Shown piece by piece: positions 15,168 through 22,877 of a stretch of 52,209 nt of DNA (within the stretch, counting starts at the first letter, position 1; every line of letters begins with the position of its first letter). The DNA lies in assembly GCA_020341755.1 (NCBI GenBank), contig CP070834.1:2061144-2113352 (forward strand). The letters are read 5' to 3'. The position numbers and the translations under genes were made by a program. The notes beneath the pieces are model-generated. The model was not told the origin of the DNA. It worked only from the letters and a program-made list of their open reading frames with translations, and searched no databases. The stretch comes from Caldifarciminota bacterium (lineage in GTDB: Bacteria; Hydrothermota; Tepidihabitantia; SM23-42).

Positions 15168-16712
15168 ATGCCGACAAGCGAAACATCGGTGGAAAGCCTT
15201 ATACAGTCACTGGTAAAATCGGTCCGAGCGATACAAATATACGGACTGAGTCACCCTTCTGCTAAGGGATTTTACACCAGGTTCTATCACCAGCTGAGTG
15301 GTTTTTTAAGCGAAGATGCAGAATTAACCCTTCAGATCGAGCAATCCTCTATCCTCTGCAACGGAGAGACCGTATACCACGAAGACGAAAAAGATAACAA
15401 CCTCGCCTTCCGGCTTTTCCGTGACGGGATCCGTACGATTCTGTTCTCTGAAGGGATCACCTTCGACGAGTTACTGCTTTTTCTAGAAACAGTGGGTACT
15501 GCCGGAAAGGATCAGGATATAGCTTTGGGACTATGGGATTGTTACTTTGACCATATCGAATTCTATGTCGTGGAGGAAGAAGAACAGGAAGCGCAATACG
15601 GACCACCCAAGATGATCAAGATGAACATTGATTATGACCAGAAACTGAAGGAAATACTCGAAAAAGAGCGTATAAGGCTGGACAAGAATATCGATCTGGA
15701 ACTGAGTGATGATGAGATAAACGAACTCAAGGCAGAAATGCTCATCAAACAGAAAATACGACCGGTGACCCGTGCAATAACGACACTCATTGATTTCCTT
15801 CACTACCAGAAATCCGATGATATCATAAAAAGCCTTATTGAACTGCTCGAGGAATGCGTGGTGAACGGTCTGTTCTATGACGCACGGCGCATAGTCCACA
15901 AACTCAATCAGTACCCGGATGTCGATGCGGTCAAACGTTTCGAGAACGAAGAGACGATTATAGGTTTTAGTAATACGGTCAATACCGCATCAGAACCAGT
16001 ATTCAATGAGTTCGTGGCGTTCGCCGGATTTTTTTCTAAAAAGTCAGTCCCTTTTCTGATACGATTGCTGGGCGCGGTCAAACATCCCAATCGGGCAATT
16101 GCGCTGAGAAACCGTATAGCCTCAATATGCGATCAGGACCTTGAATTGCTGCGACCGCTCCTGTCGAATCAAGATGCCGACGTGTTGATTAATACAATCG
16201 GAATAATCGGTTTGTCACGTTCCCAGGAGATCCCGTCGATGCTCGAACCGCTCTGTTCGCATCCTAATCACAAGATACGCGTCGCGGTGGTGTCGGCGCT
16301 TGCGCAATGCGAAGATACTCCGCGGATCACGCAGTTTATCGATGACCCGCACCCTGATGTCCGGATCAAGGCGCTCGGCGTACTTTCTGAGATCGGGTAT
16401 ACGCGTATCTACATGAAAGTACTTGACCGTATTAAACAAAAGAAATTCAGGTCACTCGAGCTCGTCGAACAAAAAGAATATTTCAACTATCTTCTTCACA
16501 ACGGTGGGAAATTCCTCGTGAATGACCTTAAGAAGATACTCTTTAAGCGGACATTCTTCAGGGGGAAGGATTACTCCCCCCTGCGTAAACTGGCGGCTCT
16601 TTCACTTGCGCGAGTTAACAGCAAAGATGCGAGGCAGGTTTTGCTCGCTGGAATTGGAAGGCGGAACCGAGACATCCGCCAGGCGTGTGAACAAGCATTG
16701 AAAAAAACATGA
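15168..16712 (+). CDS. HEAT-repeat protein with an N-terminal domain shared with the next gene
   Basis: A 514-residue soluble protein. Residues ~1-115 (LIQSLVKSVRAIQIYGLSHP, then ILCNGETVY, then LAFRLFRDGIRTILFSEGIT) match the N-terminal domain of the following HD-GYP protein in order, spacing and pattern. A charged helical region follows (EEEEQEAQYGPP, KEILEKERIRLDKNIDLELSDDEINELKAE). From ~285 to the end it has HEAT-like helical repeats (LRPLLSNQDADVLINTIGIIGLSR, CSHPNHKIRVAVVSALAQCED, DDPHPDVRIKALGVLSEIG). HEAT arrays mediate protein contacts, so a scaffold for its partner is plausible. Its stop overlaps the next start (ATGA). Confidence 0.85.
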   Translation: MPTSETSVESLIQSLVKSVRAIQIYGLSHPSAKGFYTRFYHQLSGFLSEDAELTLQIEQSSILCNGETVYHEDEKDNNLAFRLFRDGIRTILFSEGITFDELLLFLETVGTAGKDQDIALGLWDCYFDHIEFYVVEEEEQEAQYGPPKMIKMNIDYDQKLKEILEKERIRLDKNIDLELSDDEINELKAEMLIKQKIRPVTRAITTLIDFLHYQKSDDIIKSLIELLEECVVNGLFYDARRIVHKLNQYPDVDAVKRFENEETIIGFSNTVNTASEPVFNEFVAFAGFFSKKSVPFLIRLLGAVKHPNRAIALRNRIASICDQDLELLRPLLSNQDADVLINTIGIIGLSRSQEIPSMLEPLCSHPNHKIRVAVVSALAQCEDTPRITQFIDDPHPDVRIKALGVLSEIGYTRIYMKVLDRIKQKKFRSLELVEQKEYFNYLLHNGGKFLVNDLKKILFKRTFFRGKDYSPLRKLAALSLARVNSKDARQVLLAGIGRRNRDIRQACEQALKKT

Positions 16713-18103
16713 GTACGTACGAATCAGGGACGACCTTCGTATCGCTCTTTTATGCGCTTATTAAAGCTGCCCAGGTCTACGATCTCGGAAACGATGTTGT
16801 GCAGCACGGGGCACAGCGCTTTGTGCATTTTTTAAATACACTGCTGAACCTGTACTCGCATATTGAAATTATCCGCTATCGTGATTACATATTCTTCAAT
16901 AAACAGCGCCTGCGTTTTCAGATCGATGGTTACGCAAGTTTGCAGTTCCTTCATGAGCGAATGAAACACTTAAAAATACGGAACCTGGTCTTCAAGCCCG
17001 GTGTGGAAAAAGAAGAGATTATTATCTTCGCTAGCCTTTTCAAAGATGAAGATAGTTTTTTAAAGGAGTATGATCGGAAAAAATTCCATCACGTGTGTGT
17101 TGAATTTTCAACCGGTGATGAGGAGATCCCGGAATTCCTGCGCGACAGTGAACGTATTAAAAGAACGTATTTCAAGGCGCTTGCCGTTACCAAGAATCTA
17201 CTGCAGAATCTATGGACGCGCCAGCCTGCGAACGTATCGAGTTCACGACGTATCGTGTACAATCTCATTGATAGCCTCTCACACGATGAATTCGGTCTCC
17301 TCGCCCTCACCACGATAAAGAACTTCGACGAGTATACTTATAATCATTCATTGAATGTAGGGGTATTTTCACTGGCGCTCGGCCAGCGTATCGGTTTGAG
17401 CAAGAAGGATCTGGCACAAGTCGGCACTGCTGGTCTCCTCCATGATATCGGCAAGGTATCTATCGACAAAGATATCATATACAAAGACGGCAAACTCACC
17501 GAAAATGAGTGGGAGGCAGTAAAGCTGCATTCGCAATTCGGGGTGGAGCAGATTTTACAGACCCGCGGCCTGGACGAAACCGGGCTCGTGTCCATGGCCG
17601 TGTGCTACCAGCATCACTGGAACGTCGATGGCACTGGTTACCCGCGCCGCAAAGGCACGGAAAAACCATTTCTATTTTCCAAGATAGTCCGCATATGCGA
17701 TTCCTACGATGCAATGACGACGGCGAGGGTGTATCAACCTATCCCCTATCTTCCTCATATCGCACTCAGGGTACTGTGGCAGCTGCGGCATATTTGCTTT
17801 GACCCGGTGCTGGTCAAAGTTTTCATTCAATTATCAGGACTGTATCCCCTGGGAAGCTGTTTGGAAATGAGTACTGGTGATGTAGCCCTGGTGTTGCGGC
17901 AGAATCCCGGTCATTTCAGCCTGCCTATCGTGAAGATCGTTCTTGACAAGAATCAAGGACCTATCGAAGGACCAACGATCGACCTGTCGGTCGACAAGCA
18001 TGTCTATATTAAAAAACCCGTGTATCCTCAAAAATATGACATTAATCCCGCTGAATTTTTCATGAAATCACCTGCCGGTGATTCAGAAGTAAAAATAGCA
18101 TAG
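16709..18103 (+). CDS. HD-GYP domain protein (putative cyclic-di-GMP phosphodiesterase), soluble
   Basis: A 464-residue protein without membrane segments. The N-terminal ~118 residues (FVSLFYALIKAAQVYDLGND, IFFNKQRLRF, LQFLHERMKHLKIRNLVF) repeat the domain of the upstream HEAT protein. The HD-GYP domain spans ~190-390 with HSLNVGVFS (213-221), HDIGKVSI (245-252), LHSQFG and HHWNVDGTGYP (302-312). The usual HHER is HHWN here. A C-terminal ~80-residue tail (GDVALVLRQNPGHFSLPIVKIV...) is the extension common in HD-GYP proteins. It is translationally coupled to the HEAT gene. Confidence 0.92.
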   Translation: MSTYESGTTFVSLFYALIKAAQVYDLGNDVVQHGAQRFVHFLNTLLNLYSHIEIIRYRDYIFFNKQRLRFQIDGYASLQFLHERMKHLKIRNLVFKPGVEKEEIIIFASLFKDEDSFLKEYDRKKFHHVCVEFSTGDEEIPEFLRDSERIKRTYFKALAVTKNLLQNLWTRQPANVSSSRRIVYNLIDSLSHDEFGLLALTTIKNFDEYTYNHSLNVGVFSLALGQRIGLSKKDLAQVGTAGLLHDIGKVSIDKDIIYKDGKLTENEWEAVKLHSQFGVEQILQTRGLDETGLVSMAVCYQHHWNVDGTGYPRRKGTEKPFLFSKIVRICDSYDAMTTARVYQPIPYLPHIALRVLWQLRHICFDPVLVKVFIQLSGLYPLGSCLEMSTGDVALVLRQNPGHFSLPIVKIVLDKNQGPIEGPTIDLSVDKHVYIKKPVYPQKYDINPAEFFMKSPAGDSEVKIA

Positions 18104-18129
18104 TATAGAAATGTAGCAGCGTGCGTATA

Positions 18130-18158
18130 TTGACTTACATGCGCAAACGGTATATAAT
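18130..18158 (+). promoter_or_regulatory. Promoter of folP-cdaA, leaderless
   Basis: TTGACT (18130-18135) and TATAAT (18153-18158), spacer 17 bp. The in-frame TTG at 18158 overlaps the -10 and cannot be the start; GTG 18164 falls at the predicted RNA 5' end. Confidence 0.7.
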
Positions 18159-18163
18159 TGAGT

Positions 18164-19342
18164 GTGAGGAGACTCGTGGTACATTCGTCGGAAACGACAC
18201 GGCGCGAACTCGAACGCATCGGTGTTGACCCTGAAGCGTTCGAGTTGTTCGTTGACAAAAGTATTCCCATGATTTTAAAATGTGAAGGGCTCTCCTGCGC
18301 CCAGGCGAATGTCCTCAAACAGACAGCACTCCTGTGCGGTGCCGATGTTGCCGTCGCACGAAGCGTATATCATACGGCGACCAGAAAAAAGACGTGTGCG
18401 CTCGTTTTTGCCAACCGACGGGAAATCAACCGTATGGTCGAACGATTGGCGGTTCAACCCTGGATGTCGGCTGTCAGAGAACAGTTGTCCGCGGCATTGG
18501 ATGCGGGTGATGCACCGATGCTGCGCTTGGGTGATGCCACGATCACGTTTACCCGGACGTACATCATGGGCGTGATCAATATCACCGACGATTCGTTCTA
18601 CCAGGGCAGTCGCTATACGGCGCAGGATGAAATCCTGCAGGTCGCCTGTGAGATGGAAACAGCGGGAGCGGATTTCATCGATATCGGCACGGAATCGTCA
18701 CGTCCCGGTGCGAAACCAACCTCGGTCAAAGCCGACATGAAAAAATTACAGCGCATTCTGCCCCAAATTTCGCGATCCGTGAAAATCCCCATTTCCATAG
18801 ATACGTACAAGAGTGAAATCGCATCGTATGCACTTGATAACGGAGCGACTATCATCAACGATATATCTGGCCTCCGTTTTGACCGCCGCATGGGGGAAAT
18901 CCTTGCCCGCAAGAATGCTGCGGTCGTGATCATGCACATGCAGGGAACACCCAGAACAATGCAGCGACATCCTTCATACCATGATTTAATGGGAGAAATC
19001 CATGACTTTTTCCGGAAGACCATCGAGACCATCTGTGACAAAGGTGTATCGAGAGACCGCATCGTCATCGATCCGGGGCTCGGTTTCGGCAAACGACTCG
19101 AGGACAACTACGAAATCATCAACCGGCTCGAAGAATTAACCGTATTCGGACGCCCCCTCCTTGTTGGTCATTCCAGAAAATCCTTCATCGGGAAACCGTT
19201 CGGTCTTGATCCCGGCGACCGTCTCGAAGGAACACTCGGGGTGCAGTCACTCCTGATTAAGAATGGTGCCAACATCATCAGGGTCCATGATGTCAAAGAA
19301 GCTAAAAAGGTTGCCCAGCTCATTGACAGGATAACACGATGA
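18164..19342 (+). CDS. folP: Dihydropteroate synthase with N-terminal extension
   Basis: FolP condenses p-aminobenzoate with hydroxymethyl-dihydropterin diphosphate in folate synthesis. The catalytic TIM barrel occupies ~130-392: IMGVINITDDSFYQGSR, DIGTESSRPGA, INDISG, VVIMHMQGTPRTMQ, IDPGLGFGK, LVGHSRKSFIG and RVHDV. Note ITDDSF where most enzymes have xTPDSF. About 130 extra residues precede the barrel; similar extensions occur in thermophilic Firmicutes and others. The GTG 18164 start is inferred from the promoter. The stop overlaps cdaA by 4 bp, the same adjacency seen in many Gram-negative lineages. Confidence 0.95.
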   Translation: MRRLVVHSSETTRRELERIGVDPEAFELFVDKSIPMILKCEGLSCAQANVLKQTALLCGADVAVARSVYHTATRKKTCALVFANRREINRMVERLAVQPWMSAVREQLSAALDAGDAPMLRLGDATITFTRTYIMGVINITDDSFYQGSRYTAQDEILQVACEMETAGADFIDIGTESSRPGAKPTSVKADMKKLQRILPQISRSVKIPISIDTYKSEIASYALDNGATIINDISGLRFDRRMGEILARKNAAVVIMHMQGTPRTMQRHPSYHDLMGEIHDFFRKTIETICDKGVSRDRIVIDPGLGFGKRLEDNYEIINRLEELTVFGRPLLVGHSRKSFIGKPFGLDPGDRLEGTLGVQSLLIKNGANIIRVHDVKEAKKVAQLIDRITR

Positions 19343-20094
19343 AGCTCTTTGGTTTCTTGCCGTTCCGGGCTATCGATATTGTGGACATACTGGTCGTGGC
19401 ATTTCTCCTTTACGAGTTCTTCAAGTTCGTCAAGGGCACGAAAGCCACCCCAATACTCGTAGGACTGGCACTTTTCTTTGTGGTATCTTTCCTTGCCCGC
19501 TGGCTCGACTTCAAAGCCCTATCCTTTATTATGAGTTCAATACTGGCGGTTTGGGTAGTTGCATTCGTTATCGTCTTCCAACCTGAGATAAGGAACGCAC
19601 TTGCACGCATCGGACGTCAGAGGTCGATTAAATTCTTTCTGAAGGTCGAAGAGACACCGGTGATCGAAGAGATTGTCGATGCGGTGAAAAAGATGTCCGA
19701 GGACAAAATCGGTGCGCTGCTTCTTATCGAAAAGAGCATTGGGCTCAAGGACATCATCGATACGGGTATACATATCGATGCCCAAGTGCGTTCATCGCTC
19801 ATACGTACGATCTTCTTTCCCGACACTCCCCTCCATGATGGTGCCTGCGTTATCCGCCGGGATACGATCGTCGCTGCCGGCTGTGTACTCCCGCTCAGTG
19901 AGAATCCCACGTTGAGCGGTAAGTTCGGATTGCGGCACCGGGCAGCTCTGGGTATCGCTGAGCAGAGCGATGCCGTATGCGTCGTCGTTTCCGAGGAGAC
20001 CGGTACGATCTCATTCGCCTACAAGAGCAAGCTCGTTACCAGGGTTGAAATAGATATTTTACAGCGTTCGCTGGAAAGTATTCTGAAGGAATAG
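19339..20094 (+). CDS. cdaA: Diadenylate cyclase CdaA (c-di-AMP synthase)
   Basis: CdaA makes cyclic di-AMP from two ATP; the messenger controls potassium/osmolyte balance and cell-wall homeostasis. The 251-residue protein has three N-terminal membrane helices (~12-80), a short coiled linker and a DAC domain (~85-250) with both signatures: DTPLHDGACVI (DGA at 167-169) and GLRHRAALGIAEQSDAVCVVVSEETG (RHR at 199-201). The second motif usually reads GTRHRAA. The folP-cdaA pairing is conserved across phyla. No cdaR or c-di-AMP phosphodiesterase is in the window. Confidence 0.96.
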   Translation: MKLFGFLPFRAIDIVDILVVAFLLYEFFKFVKGTKATPILVGLALFFVVSFLARWLDFKALSFIMSSILAVWVVAFVIVFQPEIRNALARIGRQRSIKFFLKVEETPVIEEIVDAVKKMSEDKIGALLLIEKSIGLKDIIDTGIHIDAQVRSSLIRTIFFPDTPLHDGACVIRRDTIVAAGCVLPLSENPTLSGKFGLRHRAALGIAEQSDAVCVVVSEETGTISFAYKSKLVTRVEIDILQRSLESILKE

Positions 20095-20169
20095 TGTGAT
20101 ATCAGAGGTTCGCACAACGCTGACGGACAGGAAGGTAACTTCTGTTAGCCGTCTGGCCCGGAGGGAGAG

Positions 20170-21000
20170 ATGACCAGAACGCATATTATCATTATCACCG
20201 TTGTGAGCGCCGCAATCATCATCGGCGTCATGGTCGGTGTGACCATGCTCAATATATCCGGCACCGGCACGGCGATCGGTGTCGTGGAGATGGTAGGCGT
20301 AATCAGCACGGCCGACTATACGGTCGACGATATCAAGAATTTCACCGAGGATCCTGCGATCGAGGCGATACTCCTCAGAGTTGATTCGCCCGGCGGAGGT
20401 GCCGCTGCCTCACAGGAGATATATGATCAGGTGGAAAAGGCAGCCCAGAAGAAAAAGGTGATCGTCAGTATGGGTGCGGTTGCAGCATCTGGTGGTTACT
20501 ACATTGCTCTGCCCGCGGATGTGATCGTCGCGAACCCGGGTACAATAACGGGATCTATCGGCGTTATCATGGAGTTCCCCGTGATCGAGGAACTCCTCGG
20601 CAAGATCGGCATCGATTTCGAGGTTATTAAGTCGAGAGATTATAAAGACATAGGTTCACCATACCGGAAAATGAACGAACGCGAGCGGGGGCTGCTTTCC
20701 GATATGGTAATAGATGTGTATGAACATTTCGTCGATGCAGTATCCCGTGACAGGGACATACCCAGGGATAGTATACTGAAGATCGCCGATGGAAGAGTAT
20801 TTTCCGGTCGACAGGCCAAGGCACTTGGCCTCGTCGATACACTCGGGTCGTTTGAGGATGCGGTTCTGATCGCCGGTGAATTAATTGGTACCGAGCATCC
20901 GCATTTGGTATACCCCCCAAAACGGTTGAGTCTCATCGATCTGTTCACGGCACCGATGGAGCATCTGTTAATACCGAAACTGTATTATCTCTGGCAATGA
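20170..21000 (+). CDS. sppA: Signal peptide peptidase SppA (short form)
   Basis: A 276-residue membrane-anchored Ser-Lys protease that degrades cleaved signal peptides. It has a single N-terminal membrane helix (~5-28) and a short-form SppA domain. The nucleophile is Ser107 in MGAVAASGGYY, the general base Lys159 in SRDYKDIGSP, exactly 52 residues apart as in the B. subtilis enzyme. DSPGGG (72-77) forms the oxyanion region. The start is supported by GGAGGGAG just before the ATG. It opens a tightly packed four-gene block that continues to 22822. Confidence 0.95.
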   Translation: MTRTHIIIITVVSAAIIIGVMVGVTMLNISGTGTAIGVVEMVGVISTADYTVDDIKNFTEDPAIEAILLRVDSPGGGAAASQEIYDQVEKAAQKKKVIVSMGAVAASGGYYIALPADVIVANPGTITGSIGVIMEFPVIEELLGKIGIDFEVIKSRDYKDIGSPYRKMNERERGLLSDMVIDVYEHFVDAVSRDRDIPRDSILKIADGRVFSGRQAKALGLVDTLGSFEDAVLIAGELIGTEHPHLVYPPKRLSLIDLFTAPMEHLLIPKLYYLWQ

Positions 21001-21284
21001 TAATATCCCGGACGGCTGTACGTTCATTCTATTCCATCGGTATTCTCCTGATCGTACTCGCAGGGTCGAACGGCTGTTCGCAGACCCGAAGCCATCCCGA
21101 TCTGGCTGATTACCTGCGCGCAGAAAAGGAGTTACGGATACGGATAAAGCTCGAAGCTCAGATCCTTGACTCCCTGATCGCCCTGCAGAGGATTTACCGT
21201 ATCGACCCCGATGCCGAACTGGCAAAACTCTCCGACCGTCCAGAAATGTGGATAGATCTTATCGAAGAACTCAAGCGTGATTAG
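20997..21284 (+). CDS. Small predicted lipoprotein or secreted protein of unknown function
   Basis: A 95-residue protein with a hydrophobic N-terminal segment ending at Cys27 (IVLAGSNGC). The -1 to -3 residues (S-N-G) fit a lipobox loosely. The mature part is a charged amphipathic helix with heptad-like leucines (KELRIRIKLEAQILDSLIALQRIY), probably a coiled coil. I do not recognise a family. The start overlaps the sppA stop (ATGA) and the end overlaps the GH84-like gene by 8 bp, so the three should be co-translated. Confidence 0.75.
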   Translation: MIISRTAVRSFYSIGILLIVLAGSNGCSQTRSHPDLADYLRAEKELRIRIKLEAQILDSLIALQRIYRIDPDAELAKLSDRPEMWIDLIEELKRD

Positions 21285-22128
21285 TAAATATTTCGGAGTG
21301 GTCGAGGGATTCTACGGAAAGCCGTATTCGTTTGCCCAGCGTATGGACCTTATTACCTTTTTACATCAGGTCGGGTTAAACATGTATATTTATGGACCCA
21401 AGAACGATACCTATCATCGAAAGTACTGGGACCATCCCTACCCGCATGCCCGGCTGGAGGAACTCGCGCGACTCAATGAACATGCACGACATAAGAACAT
21501 TTCTTTCAACTACGCCCTCTCCCCCATGACGAAACCGATCAGCAGGAAGATAATCGACAAATTAAGGACACTCGTCGATGTAGGCGTGCAGCAGTTCAGT
21601 TTATTCTTCGATGATATCAATGTTCCCCTTTCGGAAAAGACTGCCTTGCATCAGATAGCCACTACCCATGACGTCATGGCGTTCTTGAAGAAGAGTATCA
21701 AACGTCCCGTGCTTTTTTTCTGTCCAACCCAGTACTACGGGTTCAATAGAACGGACTATCTGACGACGATCCGCGATCGATTGCATAAAGACATCGATGT
21801 TTTTTGGACCGGTAGACATGTAGTTTCGCCGCGTATAACGGCTGAGGATATTCGGTTGATCAGTTCCCTTCTGGGGAGAGCCCCGCTTATTTGGGACAAT
21901 ATCTATGCTAATGATTATCTCCCGGGAGTTGTGTTTCATTATCCCTACCGTTACCGCAATGTGGCTGTCGTCCGGAAAACGCGGGGTGTTTTCATTAATC
22001 CGATGAACCAGTACCGGGCATCGAAACCGCTGTTATTCACCGCTGCGAAGTTCATTTCCAGCCCTACGACGTATGACCCTCAGGGTGCCTGGAAGACAGC
22101 AGTGCACGAGATGTCGATAAGGAGTTGA
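21277..22128 (+). CDS. GH84-type beta-N-acetylglucosaminidase-like protein, cytoplasmic
   Basis: A 283-residue protein resembling the catalytic barrel of glycoside hydrolase family 84: GVVEGFYGKPYSFAQRM (7-23), LNMYIYGPKNDTYHRKYW (34-51) and an Asp-Asp pair in SLFFDDI (112-113), the position of the catalytic aspartates in O-GlcNAcases. WDNIYAND later matches the active-site WDN-Y element. Family knowledge: GH84 removes N-acetylglucosamine by substrate-assisted catalysis. No signal peptide is present, so it should act in the cytoplasm, perhaps on recycled wall or glycan fragments (inference). The start is GTG 21277, overlapping the lipoprotein gene. Confidence 0.87.
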   Translation: MISKYFGVVEGFYGKPYSFAQRMDLITFLHQVGLNMYIYGPKNDTYHRKYWDHPYPHARLEELARLNEHARHKNISFNYALSPMTKPISRKIIDKLRTLVDVGVQQFSLFFDDINVPLSEKTALHQIATTHDVMAFLKKSIKRPVLFFCPTQYYGFNRTDYLTTIRDRLHKDIDVFWTGRHVVSPRITAEDIRLISSLLGRAPLIWDNIYANDYLPGVVFHYPYRYRNVAVVRKTRGVFINPMNQYRASKPLLFTAAKFISSPTTYDPQGAWKTAVHEMSIRS

Positions 22129-22129
22129 T

Positions 22130-22822
22130 ATGCTATTTTTTATCATGATGTTCATCAGTACGAATGTTTTTCATGAAGCACATTTTTCTTCACTACCAGT
22201 GCGAGCAACGGGTTTTTTCTCGAACCCGGCAGGTCTCGGGCGGCAGCCGGGTTCTGAAGCACTGTTTGTTTATGACGAGGATTTTCTTATGGGAGCGGCC
22301 CTGCTTGGCTATGGCGGCTTGGGTGTCATAAAAACAGATACCGTATACCGTTTTGAAGCCGGGGTCGGGTACCGGTTGCCCGGAGCATTCAGTTTCGGGT
22401 ATGCGTACCAGTTCGGTGATACATCTTTGCACGCTGTCGGTGTGATCGGCACCGTATCACCGAAACTGAGTATCGGGTATAAGACGACGCTGGGCAGACG
22501 AAAACATATGTATTTCGGTATCAGTCTGACTCCGTTCGAACGGTACCTCGTTCTGAGCGGAGATTACGAGTACGAGGATATCGACGATATCCGCAATTAC
22601 TATTACGGCGTAATACTACAGCCAAAAGGGTTAGGTTTTAGTTTCAGCGCGGATCAGGATTTCAACTGGCGTGCCGGACTCATGGTTTCTTTTAGATATA
22701 TCAAAATCGCCGGTCTGTATATCGAAGAAAGTAACACATTCAGGTTTGGTGCAATCGTATCGGCTCAATCGTATGAATCGTTCCTGCCCGAGCCCACGGA
22801 AGAAACGTATTTCGATTTCTAA
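22130..22822 (+). CDS. Outer-membrane beta-barrel-like protein, unknown function
   Basis: A 230-residue protein starting 1 bp after the GH84 stop with an AGGAG ribosome site. It has a short hydrophobic N-terminus, FFSNPAGLG (an Asn-Pro-Ala-Gly motif seen in PorV/FadL-like barrels), then alternating aromatic/glycine strands (FSFGYAYQFGDTSL, KLSIGYKTTLG, HMYFGISLTPF) and a C-terminal Phe (TYFDF), typical of outer-membrane strands. I cannot assign a function; the operon with SppA and a glycosidase suggests an envelope role. Confidence 0.65.
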   Translation: MLFFIMMFISTNVFHEAHFSSLPVRATGFFSNPAGLGRQPGSEALFVYDEDFLMGAALLGYGGLGVIKTDTVYRFEAGVGYRLPGAFSFGYAYQFGDTSLHAVGVIGTVSPKLSIGYKTTLGRRKHMYFGISLTPFERYLVLSGDYEYEDIDDIRNYYYGVILQPKGLGFSFSADQDFNWRAGLMVSFRYIKIAGLYIEESNTFRFGAIVSAQSYESFLPEPTEETYFDF

Positions 22823-22823
22823 T

Positions 22824-22865
22824 ATCCGTTGTCCTTATTGACGGATCGGCTCCTGACCTTCAGGA
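22824..22865. other. Two small hairpins between convergent genes
   Basis: ATCCGT (22824-22829) pairs with ACGGAT (22841-22846), and TCCTGA (22851-22856) with TCAGGA (22860-22865). They occupy the 55-bp gap between convergent genes and may terminate in either direction, but no U-tract is present. Confidence 0.3.
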
Positions 22866-22877
22866 CGAGCGCGGGTA

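Noticed and set aside
18164..18560. N-terminal extension of FolP as a novel fusion
   Set aside because: Extensions of similar size and pattern are known in dihydropteroate synthases of several phyla.
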